From positions 307,806-371,805 of the forward strand of contig NZ_JAPENM010000008.1 of NCBI RefSeq assembly GCF_026342035.1: a DNA stretch of 64,000 nucleotides. The letters run 5' to 3'. This document shows positions 42,340-52,400 of this stretch, piece by piece (positions within the stretch are counted from its first letter, which is position 1; the number at the start of each line of letters is the position of its first letter). The notes under the pieces were generated by a model. That model was not told where the DNA came from and ran no database searches. It worked only from the letters and a program-made list of their open reading frames with translations. Source of the DNA: Aldersonia sp. NBC_00410 (lineage in GTDB: Bacteria > Actinomycetota > Actinomycetes > Mycobacteriales > Mycobacteriaceae). The translations under genes and the position numbers were made by a program.

Positions 42340-43274
42340 GCAAGCATTTCGCAGCGATCGTGGCATTCACCGTGTCGGTGGCTTCGTCGGTTCTGCTGGC
42401 CCGGCATCGACAACGATTGCTTGGGTTGCACCTCCCGCGCCCGCTGCTGGCCGGCATCGCGGCAGTCGGTCTGGCGGTCGCCGCTAACGAGTGCACCGGT
42501 AAACCGGTGATGTTTCTGCGCTGGTCCTACGTCCGGTTCCTGTTCGGCCTACGGCATATGGGCGCCACCTGGCAGGTTGGCGACGGCCGCGAGCAGGCCT
42601 TGGCCGACTATGTGTGCGCGCATGCTCGCCGAAATGACATCGACGACGTCATCCGGGTGATCGACGAGTTTTGCTATGCCAAGAGCTACCTGATCAACAT
42701 CGGTGACGAAAAGGGGCAAATTCTCGACCGCGCCGTCGTCGCGGCGCGTCCGAGCCGACTGCTGGAACTCGGCACCTACTGCGGCTACAGCGCATTACGT
42801 ATCGCGCGGGTGATGCCCACCGAGGCCGTTCTGTACACCGTCGAGTTCAACTCGGCGAACGCAGCCGTCGCCCAGCAGATCTGGGATCATGCGGGCATCG
42901 GCGAGCGCATCGTGGTGATCGTCGGAACACTCGGCGACCACGGACGGACACTCAGCACGCTGCGCGAGGAACACAAGTTTGCACCCGGCACACTCGATTT
43001 CGTCTTCCTCGACCACGAAAAGGACGAGTATCTTCCCGACTTGCACCGGATCCTGGATGAGGAATGGCTGCACTCGGGTTCGATCGTCCTGGCAGACAAC
43101 GTGAAATACCCAGGGGCCCCGGAGTATCGAGCGTTCATGCGCTCTCAGCAGGGTGCCGACTGGCAGACCCGGGAACACCGGTCACACGCCGAATACCAGA
43201 AGCTCATCAGAGACGTAGTGCTCGAATCGACCTACCGCGGACGACCGGCCGCCTCGGTATCGCCCCGCTACTGA
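42336..43274 (+). CDS. catechol-O-methyltransferase-like enzyme with N-terminal membrane segment
   Basis: 312 residues; the ATG at 42336 overlaps the NRPS stop by four bases. The N-terminus has a hydrophobic helix (about 6-22) and a second hydrophobic stretch near 37-50. The catalytic part matches mammalian COMT closely in order: AKSYLINIGDEKGQILD, LLELGTYCGYSALRIAR (SAM), LDHEKDEYLPD (Mg/SAM Asp) and ADNVKYPGAPEY (Mg Asp-Asn). COMT transfers methyl to one hydroxyl of a catechol. In this operon the catechol would come from the hydroxylase/NRPS product. A membrane-tethered form suggests the product is lipophilic or handled at the membrane. Confidence 0.9.
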   Translation: MSKHFAAIVAFTVSVASSVLLARHRQRLLGLHLPRPLLAGIAAVGLAVAANECTGKPVMFLRWSYVRFLFGLRHMGATWQVGDGREQALADYVCAHARRNDIDDVIRVIDEFCYAKSYLINIGDEKGQILDRAVVAARPSRLLELGTYCGYSALRIARVMPTEAVLYTVEFNSANAAVAQQIWDHAGIGERIVVIVGTLGDHGRTLSTLREEHKFAPGTLDFVFLDHEKDEYLPDLHRILDEEWLHSGSIVLADNVKYPGAPEYRAFMRSQQGADWQTREHRSHAEYQKLIRDVVLESTYRGRPAASVSPRY

Positions 43275-43346
43275 GGGGGCCGGCTGCACCTTGCCAAGGG
43301 CAGCGACCGAACTGGTTCGCACTTCGCGGAAGCGTGAACGACCCAG

Positions 43347-43385
43347 GGCGCCTGTCACGTGTCAATCAGACACGCCACAGGCGCC
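43347..43385. terminator. strong bidirectional hairpin after the NRPS-COMT operon
   Basis: GGCGCCTGT (43347-43355) pairs with ACAGGCGCC (43377-43385). The inner CGTGTC (43358-43363) pairs with GACACG (43369-43374) around AATCA, leaving a CA/CC internal loop. It lies in the 141-base gap between the convergent stops at 43274 (+) and 43416 (-). Confidence 0.85.
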
Positions 43386-43415
43386 GCGGTGTCGCCATCC
43401 TGGTGCCGAGATCCT

Positions 43416-44084
43416 TTATCGCGTAACAGGTGTGCCGCGCCGCCCGAATAGCCCGGCAAACCGGGACCGGCGCCGCGTCGGCTCCACGCGCTCGGCGGGC
43501 GTCTCCACCCGCTCGGTCGACGTAGTCGCAGTCGCGGTGGTAGCCGGGGTGGCCGCCGTGCGGTCGCCCTGCACCGCCGGTCTTTGCGCATATTGGATAT
43601 CGCGAGCGGATCGGACCGACAGTCGGCCCAACGCGGTGGCCCCGAAGAACACGATGAGCGCCCCGAGTCCGTAGAAGTACGAGATCTCCAACAGCGCCCG
43701 CTTGGCATCGGAGTCGGCCACCGGTACGCCCACATCACCGATGTTCAGCGGTCCCGCGAACGCCGGACCGACCACAAACCACGCTCCTGCCACCACGGCC
43801 AGCCAACCACCGAACATTGCGGTAGCGCGGTTGCCGGAGACCAGCAATAACAAGCCGCCGAAGGCGGCGACAGCGCCGGGCAGCACTTCGAGCCAACCGC
43901 GTGCCGTCGTCCAGGCCCACGCCTCATCAGGGGTGTAGGCGAAGTCGAAGTAAGGCCCGATGAAGGGGATCAATGCGCCCCAAGCACCGAGCACAATCAG
44001 CAACAGTCCGCTCAGCGCACCACGACTGCGCGGGATCCGCATTCGCCCGCCACGCGCCGGCACACTGGATTCCACATCCGTCAT
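43416..44084 (-). CDS. four-helix membrane protein with basic C-terminal tail
   Basis: 222 residues. Hydrophobic segments are near 24-45 (ALSGLLLIVLGAWGALIPFIG), 67-84, 88-108 and 134-152. The C-terminal tail (about 165-222) is rich in Thr/Ala then Arg (TRRRSRFAGLFGRRG) and probably cytoplasmic. The sequence YFDFAYTPDEAWAWTTARGWLEVLPG is typical of a widespread family in mycobacteria and Nocardia without known function. It converges on the COMT gene and is unlikely to belong to the biosynthetic operon. Confidence 0.75.
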   Translation of the reverse strand: MTDVESSVPARGGRMRIPRSRGALSGLLLIVLGAWGALIPFIGPYFDFAYTPDEAWAWTTARGWLEVLPGAVAAFGGLLLLVSGNRATAMFGGWLAVVAGAWFVVGPAFAGPLNIGDVGVPVADSDAKRALLEISYFYGLGALIVFFGATALGRLSVRSARDIQYAQRPAVQGDRTAATPATTATATTSTERVETPAERVEPTRRRSRFAGLFGRRGTPVTR

Positions 44085-44307
44085 GACGCCTCCTCGAAAC
44101 TATGTGCCGGCCCGAGTCGCGCCGGCGATGCTAGCCGCGTACCCCCATGTCGACGGTGTCAACCCGGCGAACACCGTGCGGGCATCCGAGTGCGCGGCGT
44201 CCCGTAGTCCAGGCCACCAGGGGCAATAGCCCATTTCCAACGCCACCATGCCGACTCGCGGGCCCGAAATGTGGCGGCCGTGAGTTTCCTCCGTTCCGTA
44301 TGTCGGA

Positions 44308-44523
44308 TTGGGGATCCGGTTGCGGACCGCGGATCAGCGGGTGGTGGTGGCCGCCACGCGGGCACACACCGATCTCGTCACCGGTGCCGGTCTCGAGTAC
44401 CGCGCGCTCCCGCGCGACATCGAGGCGGAGACACGGGCTTCCCCAATGGCGCAACGCCTGCTCGACGGTGGGCGCGCGATGCCCTCGCGGACGCTGGTCC
44501 AGGAGATGGTCGCGGACAATAGA
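44308..44523 (+). pseudogene. fragment of a GT28/UGT-type glycosyltransferase
   Basis: The plus-strand frame from 44308 reads VVVAATRAHTDLVTGAGLEY and then RALPRDIEAETRASPMAQRLLDGGRA. This resembles the N-terminal donor-side region of macrolide/sterol-type glycosyltransferases (pattern ATH..H.DLV..AGLE...LPGD...). The first beta-alpha unit is only partly present and the similarity stops near 44520, where IS3-like sequence begins. It is a truncated remnant. The 223 bases between 44085 and 44307 show nothing recognisable. Confidence 0.5.
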
Positions 44524-44800
44524 CCTTGCCCTCCCGGGCTGGAATCCAAGGGGTGGGGTGTTCGGTGATATCGGTGCACCACAGCTTCTCCCGCTCAGCG
44601 GTGAAGTTCCGCTTGACCAGATCGGAATGTGTGGCAATGTCCTGCTTGCTGATGTAGCGCTTCCGGTTGCCCGAGACGCCCTGAAGACCAATGATTTTCA
44701 TAATCGAGTGCACTTGACCGGACCCAACCTCGATGCCCATCGCGATGGTCGGTTCGGCGCGGATCCGGCGCACGCCATAACAGCCGCGATGAATTACCTT
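44521..44800 (-). pseudogene. degenerate IS3-family transposase (OrfB) fragment
   Basis: On the minus strand the frame gives YGVRRIRAEPTIAMGIEVG, IIGLQGVSGNRKR, DLVKRNFTAEREKLWCTDITEHPT and REGKVYC. This is the segment around the first catalytic Asp (DIT) of IS3 OrfB transposases. Between HPT and REG a 15-base insertion adds five residues, and after VYC the similarity ends abruptly. No start, no DDE completion and no inverted repeats were found, so it is inactive. Its right edge meets the LysR-like fragment. Confidence 0.75.
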
Positions 44801-44983
44801 CTGCGCATTGCCGAGGAAGGGCAGATCACCCGCGACGCGAAGCTGCTGTGCATCGCCCGGCCAGCGATGAGAAGTCGGCTCCAGCTGCTCGAAGAAATCT
44901 GGCGTCGCCCTGTTCGACGCACCCGGACGGGAGTGAAGCCCACCGAGGCCGGCTCCTACGAGCCTTTATCGCAGCACCGCTGA
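44789..44983 (+). pseudogene. LysR-type regulator HTH fragment
   Basis: A 64-residue frame begins MNYLLRIAEEGQITRDAKLL and continues CIARPAMRSRLQLLEEIW and RTRTGVKPTEAGSYEP. It aligns by eye with the LysR HTH consensus (YFxxVAEEGSxTRAAxxLHIAQPALSRQIxxLEEELG...RTxRGVxLTEAG). The effector domain is missing and several consensus residues are changed. It abuts the IS3 remnant, consistent with disruption of an old regulator gene. Confidence 0.65.
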
Positions 44984-45059
44984 TCTAACGTTCGTCAGGG
45001 TAGCGGTGGAGCATCCGACCGCGCCGACCGCTACGAACTGGCAGCCGTTGTCACCTACG

Positions 45060-45090
45060 ACGTCGACCGCCTAGCAGGGCCGGTCGACGT
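45060..45090 (-). terminator. hairpin after the antigen 85-like gene
   Basis: ACGTCGACCG (45060-45069) pairs perfectly with CGGTCGACGT (45081-45090) around 11 bases. It lies 23 bases beyond the stop of the minus-strand gene at 45113, in a 129-base stretch without a gene. Confidence 0.65.
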
Positions 45091-45112
45091 TAAGCTCGCT
45101 TGTTCGCCGGGT

Positions 45113-46171
45113 TCAGATCCCGAGGCCCCTGGCAATCACCGGCCAGGAGTTCTTGAAGTCGTCCTCCCAATAGCCCCACGAGTGGGTCCCCGTGTTGCGG
45201 AAGTTGTACGTCGCCGGGATACCGAGCTGGTTCAGGCGGTTCGCCATGTTGTTTGTGCAGTAGTTCACGGCAGCCTCGATGGTCCCGCCCACCGCCATCT
45301 GGTACGCGACGAGGGCACCCGGCAGCGCGTGCGGGGCACCGAACTGCTCGTGAACACCGGGCAATCCGTTGCCGGTCGAGATGTACAGCGCCGTGTTGCG
45401 CAGCTTGTCGGCATGAATGACCGGATCGTTCGCGGCCCACATCGGATCGTTGGGTGGACCGTACATGTTCAGCGTGTTGCCACCTCCCCCCGTCTCCACC
45501 GTAAGCCGGACGAACTCTTGTCCGACAGGGTCGGCGGTCTGAGCGCAGCCGCTGTATGAGGCGACGGCCTTGTAGAACCCCGGCTTCGACTCGGCGAGGT
45601 TGAAGACGGAAGTACCCGAGCTGGAGATGCCTGCGATTCCGCTCGTGCGGTTGGTGCCGAGACCCGCATCGACGATCGGCGGCAACTCTTCGGTGAGGAA
45701 GGTTTTCCACTTGTTGAGGCCAAGCTTGGGGTCGGCCTGCTTCCAGTCGGTGTAGTACGACCACGCACCGCCTACCGGAGTCACGACGTTTGCATTCTTG
45801 TCGGCCAGAAAGTCGTAGATGTTCGTTTGCTTCTTCCAGGTGGCGGCGTCGACGCCACCGCCCGCGCCGTTGAGCAGATACAGTGTCGGCCGTGGCGCAC
45901 TGGTGTCCTTCGGCCGGTAGACCATCACCGGAACCGTGACATTCATCGCGGTCGAATGAACATCGATCGTGAGGTTGCGGTCGTCCTCGACCTTTACGTC
46001 CTCCACATAGGAGCCGTCCGCCGATGTGGCGAAGGCAAACAGCTTGCCTGAATCGATGACCGGGTCCGCAGCGGCCGTGCCCACGCCCGTCAACAGCCAG
46101 CCGATCGCAAATGCGGTCGTCACCGCAATACCAGCTATTCGGGACATTGCCTTCGACCTCTGTCGCTGCAT
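45113..46171 (-). CDS. secreted antigen 85-like esterase (mycolyltransferase-type)
   Basis: 352 residues from the ATG at 46171 (GAGAG upstream); an ATG at 46147 is an alternative. The signal peptide runs through AVTTAFAIGWLLTGVGTAAA, with cleavage expected near AAADP. An N-terminal extension of about 40 residues precedes the Ag85-like alpha/beta hydrolase core, which has LYLLNGAGGG, SYYTDWKQADPKLGLNKW, nucleophile Ser in GISSSGTS, and THSWGYWED with the catalytic His. It shares these blocks with the gene at 36211, but the core is only moderately similar, so the two are old paralogues. Such proteins act in the envelope on mycolate or other acyl esters. Confidence 0.92.
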   Translation of the reverse strand: MQRQRSKAMSRIAGIAVTTAFAIGWLLTGVGTAAADPVIDSGKLFAFATSADGSYVEDVKVEDDRNLTIDVHSTAMNVTVPVMVYRPKDTSAPRPTLYLLNGAGGGVDAATWKKQTNIYDFLADKNANVVTPVGGAWSYYTDWKQADPKLGLNKWKTFLTEELPPIVDAGLGTNRTSGIAGISSSGTSVFNLAESKPGFYKAVASYSGCAQTADPVGQEFVRLTVETGGGGNTLNMYGPPNDPMWAANDPVIHADKLRNTALYISTGNGLPGVHEQFGAPHALPGALVAYQMAVGGTIEAAVNYCTNNMANRLNQLGIPATYNFRNTGTHSWGYWEDDFKNSWPVIARGLGI

Positions 46172-46471
46172 ATTCAACTCTCGTGTCGACGAACTAGTAC
46201 CACGATGCTCGGAGTACAGAGAACCGAGCACCTGCTCGACTATCGCGCTGCAACCCCGAAAGTTACGCGAGCGTACGAAGACGGGGCCCGTGAAGGAGTG
46301 CTACGCATAGCGAGCGAGGTCCGCTACCTGCCCATTTGCTACCTGCTGCTGCTACCTGCCCATTCTCTCCGCCGACAAAACATATCTGGCCAGATTTCCC
46401 GCATTGCCCTGTTCAAACCACGGGTCGCATTCACGCCGCTCAATGAAATGCCGGTTCCGTCGAGGTGGACC
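46172..46471. other. 300-base intergenic region between antigen 85-like gene and NRPS stop
   Basis: No gene is visible. ATCTGGCCAGAT (46384-46395) is a perfect 12-base palindrome 77 bases after the NRPS stop. GCTACCTGCCCATT occurs twice (46323-46336 and 46351-46364). The antigen 85-like promoter must lie in the part near 46172-46260. The palindrome may be regulatory or a weak terminator. Confidence 0.4.
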
Positions 46472-49400
46472 TCAGTTTTCTTCCACAGGAATCCGTCCTT
46501 TCTCGAGATGCAGACGGAGTAGCTCACCGATCTGTGCCATTGGTTCGGGGAGATCCATATCGCTGTGCGCGTATGGGATTTCGTATTCGACAATGTCGCC
46601 GGTGATCGCCGGTCGCCATCGATCGACGAGCGTTTCGTTCCGCGTCGTCCCATTGGGATCGACGGTCGCCCGAAAGATCAAGGCGTCGCCGTGATGAACG
46701 GGGGAGGTGTATTGCAGCAGGAGCCTGTCACAATTTTGCAGTATCGCGAAGACGCGATCCGCCAGCGCGGCGTACTCGGCCGAATCGACCATCTCGCCAT
46801 ACCGTTGCTGCGCCCAGGAATGCATCGCCCTCCGGATATCCTCCTCGGCCGACGGACTTTCGGCGACCGATACCGGGGCCTGTGGGGGTGCCGGCTCGCA
46901 GTCGATCAGCGCCAACAGCGCCACCTCGTGACCTCGCCGCCCGAGTTCTGCGGCAATCGCATGAGCGACGGTGCCGCCGAACGACCAGCCGAGGACATGG
47001 AAAGGACCCTCGGTCTGAATCGACAGGATTTGCGCGGCATAGTCTTCGACCATTTCCTCAACCGATTCGGCGATCGGCGTGTGCCCATCCAGAGCTCTCG
47101 CTTGGAGACCGTAGACGGGCCGATCGGGCAAACTGGGCACCAGTCCCTGATAGGACCAGCTGAAGCCGCCGCCGGCGTGGACGCACCACATCGGTGGCAA
47201 GGTGCCCGCCGGTCGAATCGGAAGAAGGCCTGCGAACGGATCCGAGGCGTCCAAAGGAGAACCACTGGAGATCCGACGTGCAAGTTCCCCAACAGTCGGA
47301 GATTCGAAGATCGCCTGTATCGGTACCTCCATTCCCAACACTGTGCGGATCCGCCCGACCAGCCGGATGGCAATCAGCGAATGCCCGCCCAGGGCGAAGA
47401 AATCGTCGTCGAGCCCGACCCGCTCCATCCCGAGGACCTGCGCGTACACCTGGGCCAGCACCTGTTCGACTTGTGTGGTGGGGGCGCGGTAGCGCTGCTC
47501 GTCGGGCCCGAACACCGGCGCCGGCAGCGCCGCGCGATCCAGCTTGCCGTTCCCCGTCAACGGCCACGCCTCGACCACCACCACTTGGGCCGGGACCATG
47601 TACTCCGGCACCACCGCCGCCACCCCCGCCCGCACGGCCCCCGGGTCGATCACCGTGTCGGGCGCGGCCACGACGTACCCCACCAGCACCGGTTGCCCGG
47701 CGGCGCCTTCGTGCACCGTCACGACCGCCGAGCCCACCGCCGGTTGCGCCGCGAGCGCGGCCTCGATCTCGCCCAACTCGACCCGCAACCCCCGGATCTT
47801 GACCTGGAAATCCGCGCGCCCCACATACTCGAGCTCCCCGGACTCGTTCCACCGCACCAAATCCCCGGTCCGATACATCCGCTGCCCCGAACCCCCGAAC
47901 GGCGCCGCCACAAACCGGGCCGCCGTCAACCCCGCCCGACCCTGATACCCCCGCGCCACCTGCACCCCCGCCACATACAACTCCCCCACCACCCCCACCG
48001 ACACCGGCGCCAACCACCCATCCAGCACATAGACGCCCAGCCCCGCAATCGGGCGACCCACCACACTCGCCCCGGTGCTACCGACCATCGCCGCGTCGAG
48101 TTCGACGTGGGTGACGTGCACCGTGGTCTCGGTGATCCCGTACATGTTCACCAACCGCGGCCCCACCGATCCATGCCGATGCCACCATGCCGACAACCGC
48201 CGCGGATCCAGCGCTTCCCCACCGAAAACCACCCACCGCAACGCCAGCGCAGGCACCCCCGTCTCCTCGTCGGCTGCGCTGTCGGCCGCGTCGAACAACG
48301 CGAACGCCGACGGGGTCTGCGACAGCACCGTCACCTGCGTGTCGGCCACCAAACGGCGGAACCGTTCCGGGGAACGCGAAGTCTCCCAGTCGATCACCAC
48401 CAACACCCCGCCGTGCACCAGCGGCCCCCACAACTCCCACACCGCGAAATCGAACGCGAAACTGTGAAACATCGACCACACATCGGTCGCGTCGAACCCG
48501 AAGAAAGTGTCGGTGTTATCGAACAGGGCGACCACCGATCCATGCGGAACCTGCACACCCTTCGGTCGACCCGTCGACCCGGAGGTGTAGATCACATACG
48601 CCAGATCCGACGCGCGCAGCGGAGCTCTGCGCTCCGCATCCGCGACCGGCGCACCCGACACCCCCGACACATCGATCTCCCCCAGACACAGCACCGGCAC
48701 CGACGTCGACACCCCGGCCAGATCCTCGCGACCGTGCACCACCACACAGACCGGGTTCGCGTCGTCGAGAACGAACCCGATCCGCTCGCCCGGATACCGC
48801 GGATCCAACGGCAGATACCCACCACCGGCCGCCGCCACCGCCAACGCAGCCACCACCAAGTCCTCGGACCGCGGCAGCACCACCGCCACCACCGAATCCG
48901 GCCCCACCCCACGCTCGATCAGCACCCGCGCCAGCCGATAAACCCGCCCCGACAACTCGCGATAGGTCAACGACTGCTCGCCGCACACCACCGCGACCTC
49001 GTCCGCATACTCCCGTGCCCGCTGGTCGAACCGCCCGATCAGGGTGTCTTCGCTACCGATCTTCTTCCCCGGCACGAAACCTTGTTCGAGCACCAGTTCG
49101 CGTTCGGCCGCGTCGAGCACCTCGATCCCGGCCACCACCGCGCCCGGATCGGTGACCATCGCCCCCAGCACCCGCACCAACCGGGCACCGACCTGCTCCA
49201 CCCACTCGGGCTCGAACACCGCCGGCCGGTACAGCAGGCGCAACTGCAACCGCTCCCCCGGATCCACGACCACCGTCAACGGATAATTCGTCCCCCCCGT
49301 GCCCCCGACCGAGGTGAGCTCCATCCCCTCGATCGCCCCGAGCCGCGCCGCCAGCGCGTCCCGATCCACCGGGGCGGACTCGAACACGGTCAACGTGTCG

Positions 49401-52400
49401 AACAACGCCCCCACCCCGGCCGCGCGTTGAATGTCGGCCAACGGCACATGGTGATGCTCGAACAACCCCGCCTGCTCGGTCTGGATGCGTTGCAGCAGTG
49501 CCCGAATCGTTTCGGCCGGGTCCAGCCCGACCCGCACCGGGATGGTGTTGATCAACAACCCCACCATCGCCTCCACACCGGGCACCTGCGCCGGGCGCCC
49601 CGACACCGTCGCCCCGAACACCACCTCACTACGCCCGGCCAACTTGCCCAACACGACCGCCCACGCGGTCTGCACCACCGTGTTCACCGTCACCGACAAC
49701 CGGCCCGCCAACTGCGCCACCGCCGCGGTGACCTCCTCGTCGAGCACGGTGGTCACCGTCGCCACCGGCCCCTGCGCCCGCGCCCCCAGCGGCGCCAGCA
49801 ACGTCGGCTCCGCCCCCGCCAACACCTGCTGCCACACCGCCACCGACCCCGCCGCGTCCTGCTCGGCCAACCACCCCAGGTACCGGCGATAGGACACCAC
49901 CGGCCCCAACACTCCCGCCTCCGCACCGGCATACACGCTCAACAAATCCCGCAACACCAACGGCATCGACCACCCATCCAGCAGCACATGGTGATACGAG
50001 AACACCAACCGGAACTCCCCGGACCCCGACCCGGCACCCGAATCGAGGGTGACCAGCCCGAACCGCAGCAACGGCGCGGTGTCCAGCTCGAACCCGGCCT
50101 CCGTATCGCGCTCGAGCAGTTGTGTCAGCGCGGCGTCCCGCTCTCCACCCGCCGCGGTGGTGGACAGGTCGGCCTCCCACCACGGCACCTCGAGCCCGTC
50201 GAGCACCACCTGCACCGGGGAATCCACCCCGTCGGTGACAAACGCCACCCGCAAACTCGCATACCGATCCAGCACCGCCTGCGCCGCCGCCCGCAACCGC
50301 CCCGCATCCACCCGCCCCGACAACCCCAGCACCGTCTGCACCGCATACACATCCACCCCCGCCCCCGCCGACTCCCCGGCCGCCCACAGGGCATGGAAAA
50401 CCATCCCGGCCTGCAACGGCGCCGGCGGCCACACCGCCACCACCCCCGCATACCGCGCCTCGAGCGCCGCGAGCTGCTCGGGCGGCAGCGTCGGCAACGC
50501 CATCTCGTCGAACCGGCGCGCCGCGGCCTCGCCCGTCTCACCCGATCCGGCCACCACGGCCACCCCCGCGACCGTGCGCGCCTCGAACACCAGCCGCGGC
50601 GACACCACCACCCCGCGCTCCCGGGCCCGCGCCACCACCTGAATCGACATGATCGAATCCCCACCCAGGGCGAAGAAATCGTCGTCGAGCCCGACCCGCT
50701 CCACCCCGAGCACTTGCGCGTACACCTGGGCGAGCACCTGCTCGACTTGTGTGGTGGGGGCGCGGTAGCGCTGCTCGTCGGGCCCGAACACCGGCACCGG
50801 CAGCGCTGCCCGATCCAGCTTCCCGTTCCCCGTCACCGGCCACCCCTGCAGCACCACCACCTGCGCGGGCACCATGTACTCCGGCAGCACCGCCGCCACC
50901 CCCGCCCGCACCACCTCCGGGTCGACCACCGTGTCCGCCGCGGGCACCACGTACCCGACCAGCACCGGCTGCCCCGACGAGCCTTCCCGCACCGTCACGA
51001 CCGCCGAGGACACCCCCGGCTGCGCCGCCAACACCGCCTCGATCTCACCGAGCTCGATCCGCAGGCCCCGGATCTTGACCTGGAAATCCGCGCGCCCCAC
51101 ATACTCGAGCTCCCCGGACTCGTTCCACCGCACCAAATCCCCGGTCCGATACATCCGCTGCCCCGCGGAACCGAACGGGACCGCCACAAACCGGGCCGCC
51201 GTCAACCCCGCCCGACCCCGATACCCCCGCGCCACCTGCACCCCCGCCACATACAACTCCCCCACCACCCCCACCGGCACCGGCGCCAACCACCCATCGA
51301 GCACCACTTCCCGCATGCCGCGGGTCGGGGCACCGATGGTGACCGGCTCGCCCGGGCACAACGGGTCGGAAATGTTGGTCATGATGGTCGTCTCGGTCGG
51401 GCCGAACCCGTTGTAGAACGACCGGCCCGGCGCCCACCGGTCGACGAGCTCGGCCGGCACCGCCTCACCACCGACCACCAGATGCTGCAACGACTGCAGG
51501 CCGGTCGGGTCCATCGAGGCCAGCACCGTCGGCGTCAGGAAGGCGTGCGTGACCTGCTCCCGCGCGATCAGCTCCGCCAGCTCCGGCCCGCCCCGCACCG
51601 CCGCCGGGGCCACCACCACCGTCGCGCCCGCCCCGAACCCGAGCAGCAACTCGAGCACCGCCGCATCGAAACTCGGCGACGCCGCATGCAACACCCGCGA
51701 GCGGGCAGTCGGCTGGTACCGCTGGTATTGCTCGACGCAGAAGTTGCCCACCCCGCGATGCGGCACCACCACACCCTTCGGCCGCCCCGTCGTGCCCGAG
51801 GTGTAGATCACATACGCCGGATGCTCGAGCCGCACCCGCCCACCCCGCTCCACATCGGTGATCGGCCCTGCCGGCACCCCCGACACGTCGACCGCGTCGA
51901 GCACCAGCCACGGCACCGACCCCGGCAACGTCTCGACCTGCCCGGCCACCGCGAACCCGGCCACCGCACCCGAATCGGCCAGCAGATACTCGATCCGCTC
52001 ACCCGGCAAACCCGGATCCACCGGCACGAACGCCGCCCCCGCCTTGGCCACCGCCCACACCGCCACCACCCACTCCACCGACCGCGCCACCGCCACCACC
52101 ACCACCGACTCCGGACCCACCCCACGCTCGAGCAACACCCGCGCCCACCGGTTCGACTCCTCATCGAGCTCCCCATACGACACCACCCGCGACCCGCACA
52201 CCACCGCCGGCGCCGACCGATCCCGCCCCGCCGCCGCCACCAAAATCTCCGGCAAACTCGCCCCCACCGACCCCGCCGCCCCCCGCACCAGCACCAGTTC
52301 ACGCTCGGCCGCGTCGAGCACCTCGATCCCGGCCACCACCGCGCCCGGATCGCGGCTCATCGCCGCCAGCACCCGCACCAACCGGGCGCCGACCTGCCCC

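Noticed and set aside
44147..44983. A 278-codon plus-strand gene over the fragment region
   Set aside because: Only its last part resembles a LysR HTH; the rest is antisense to the IS3 remnant and out of frame with the glycosyltransferase fragment.
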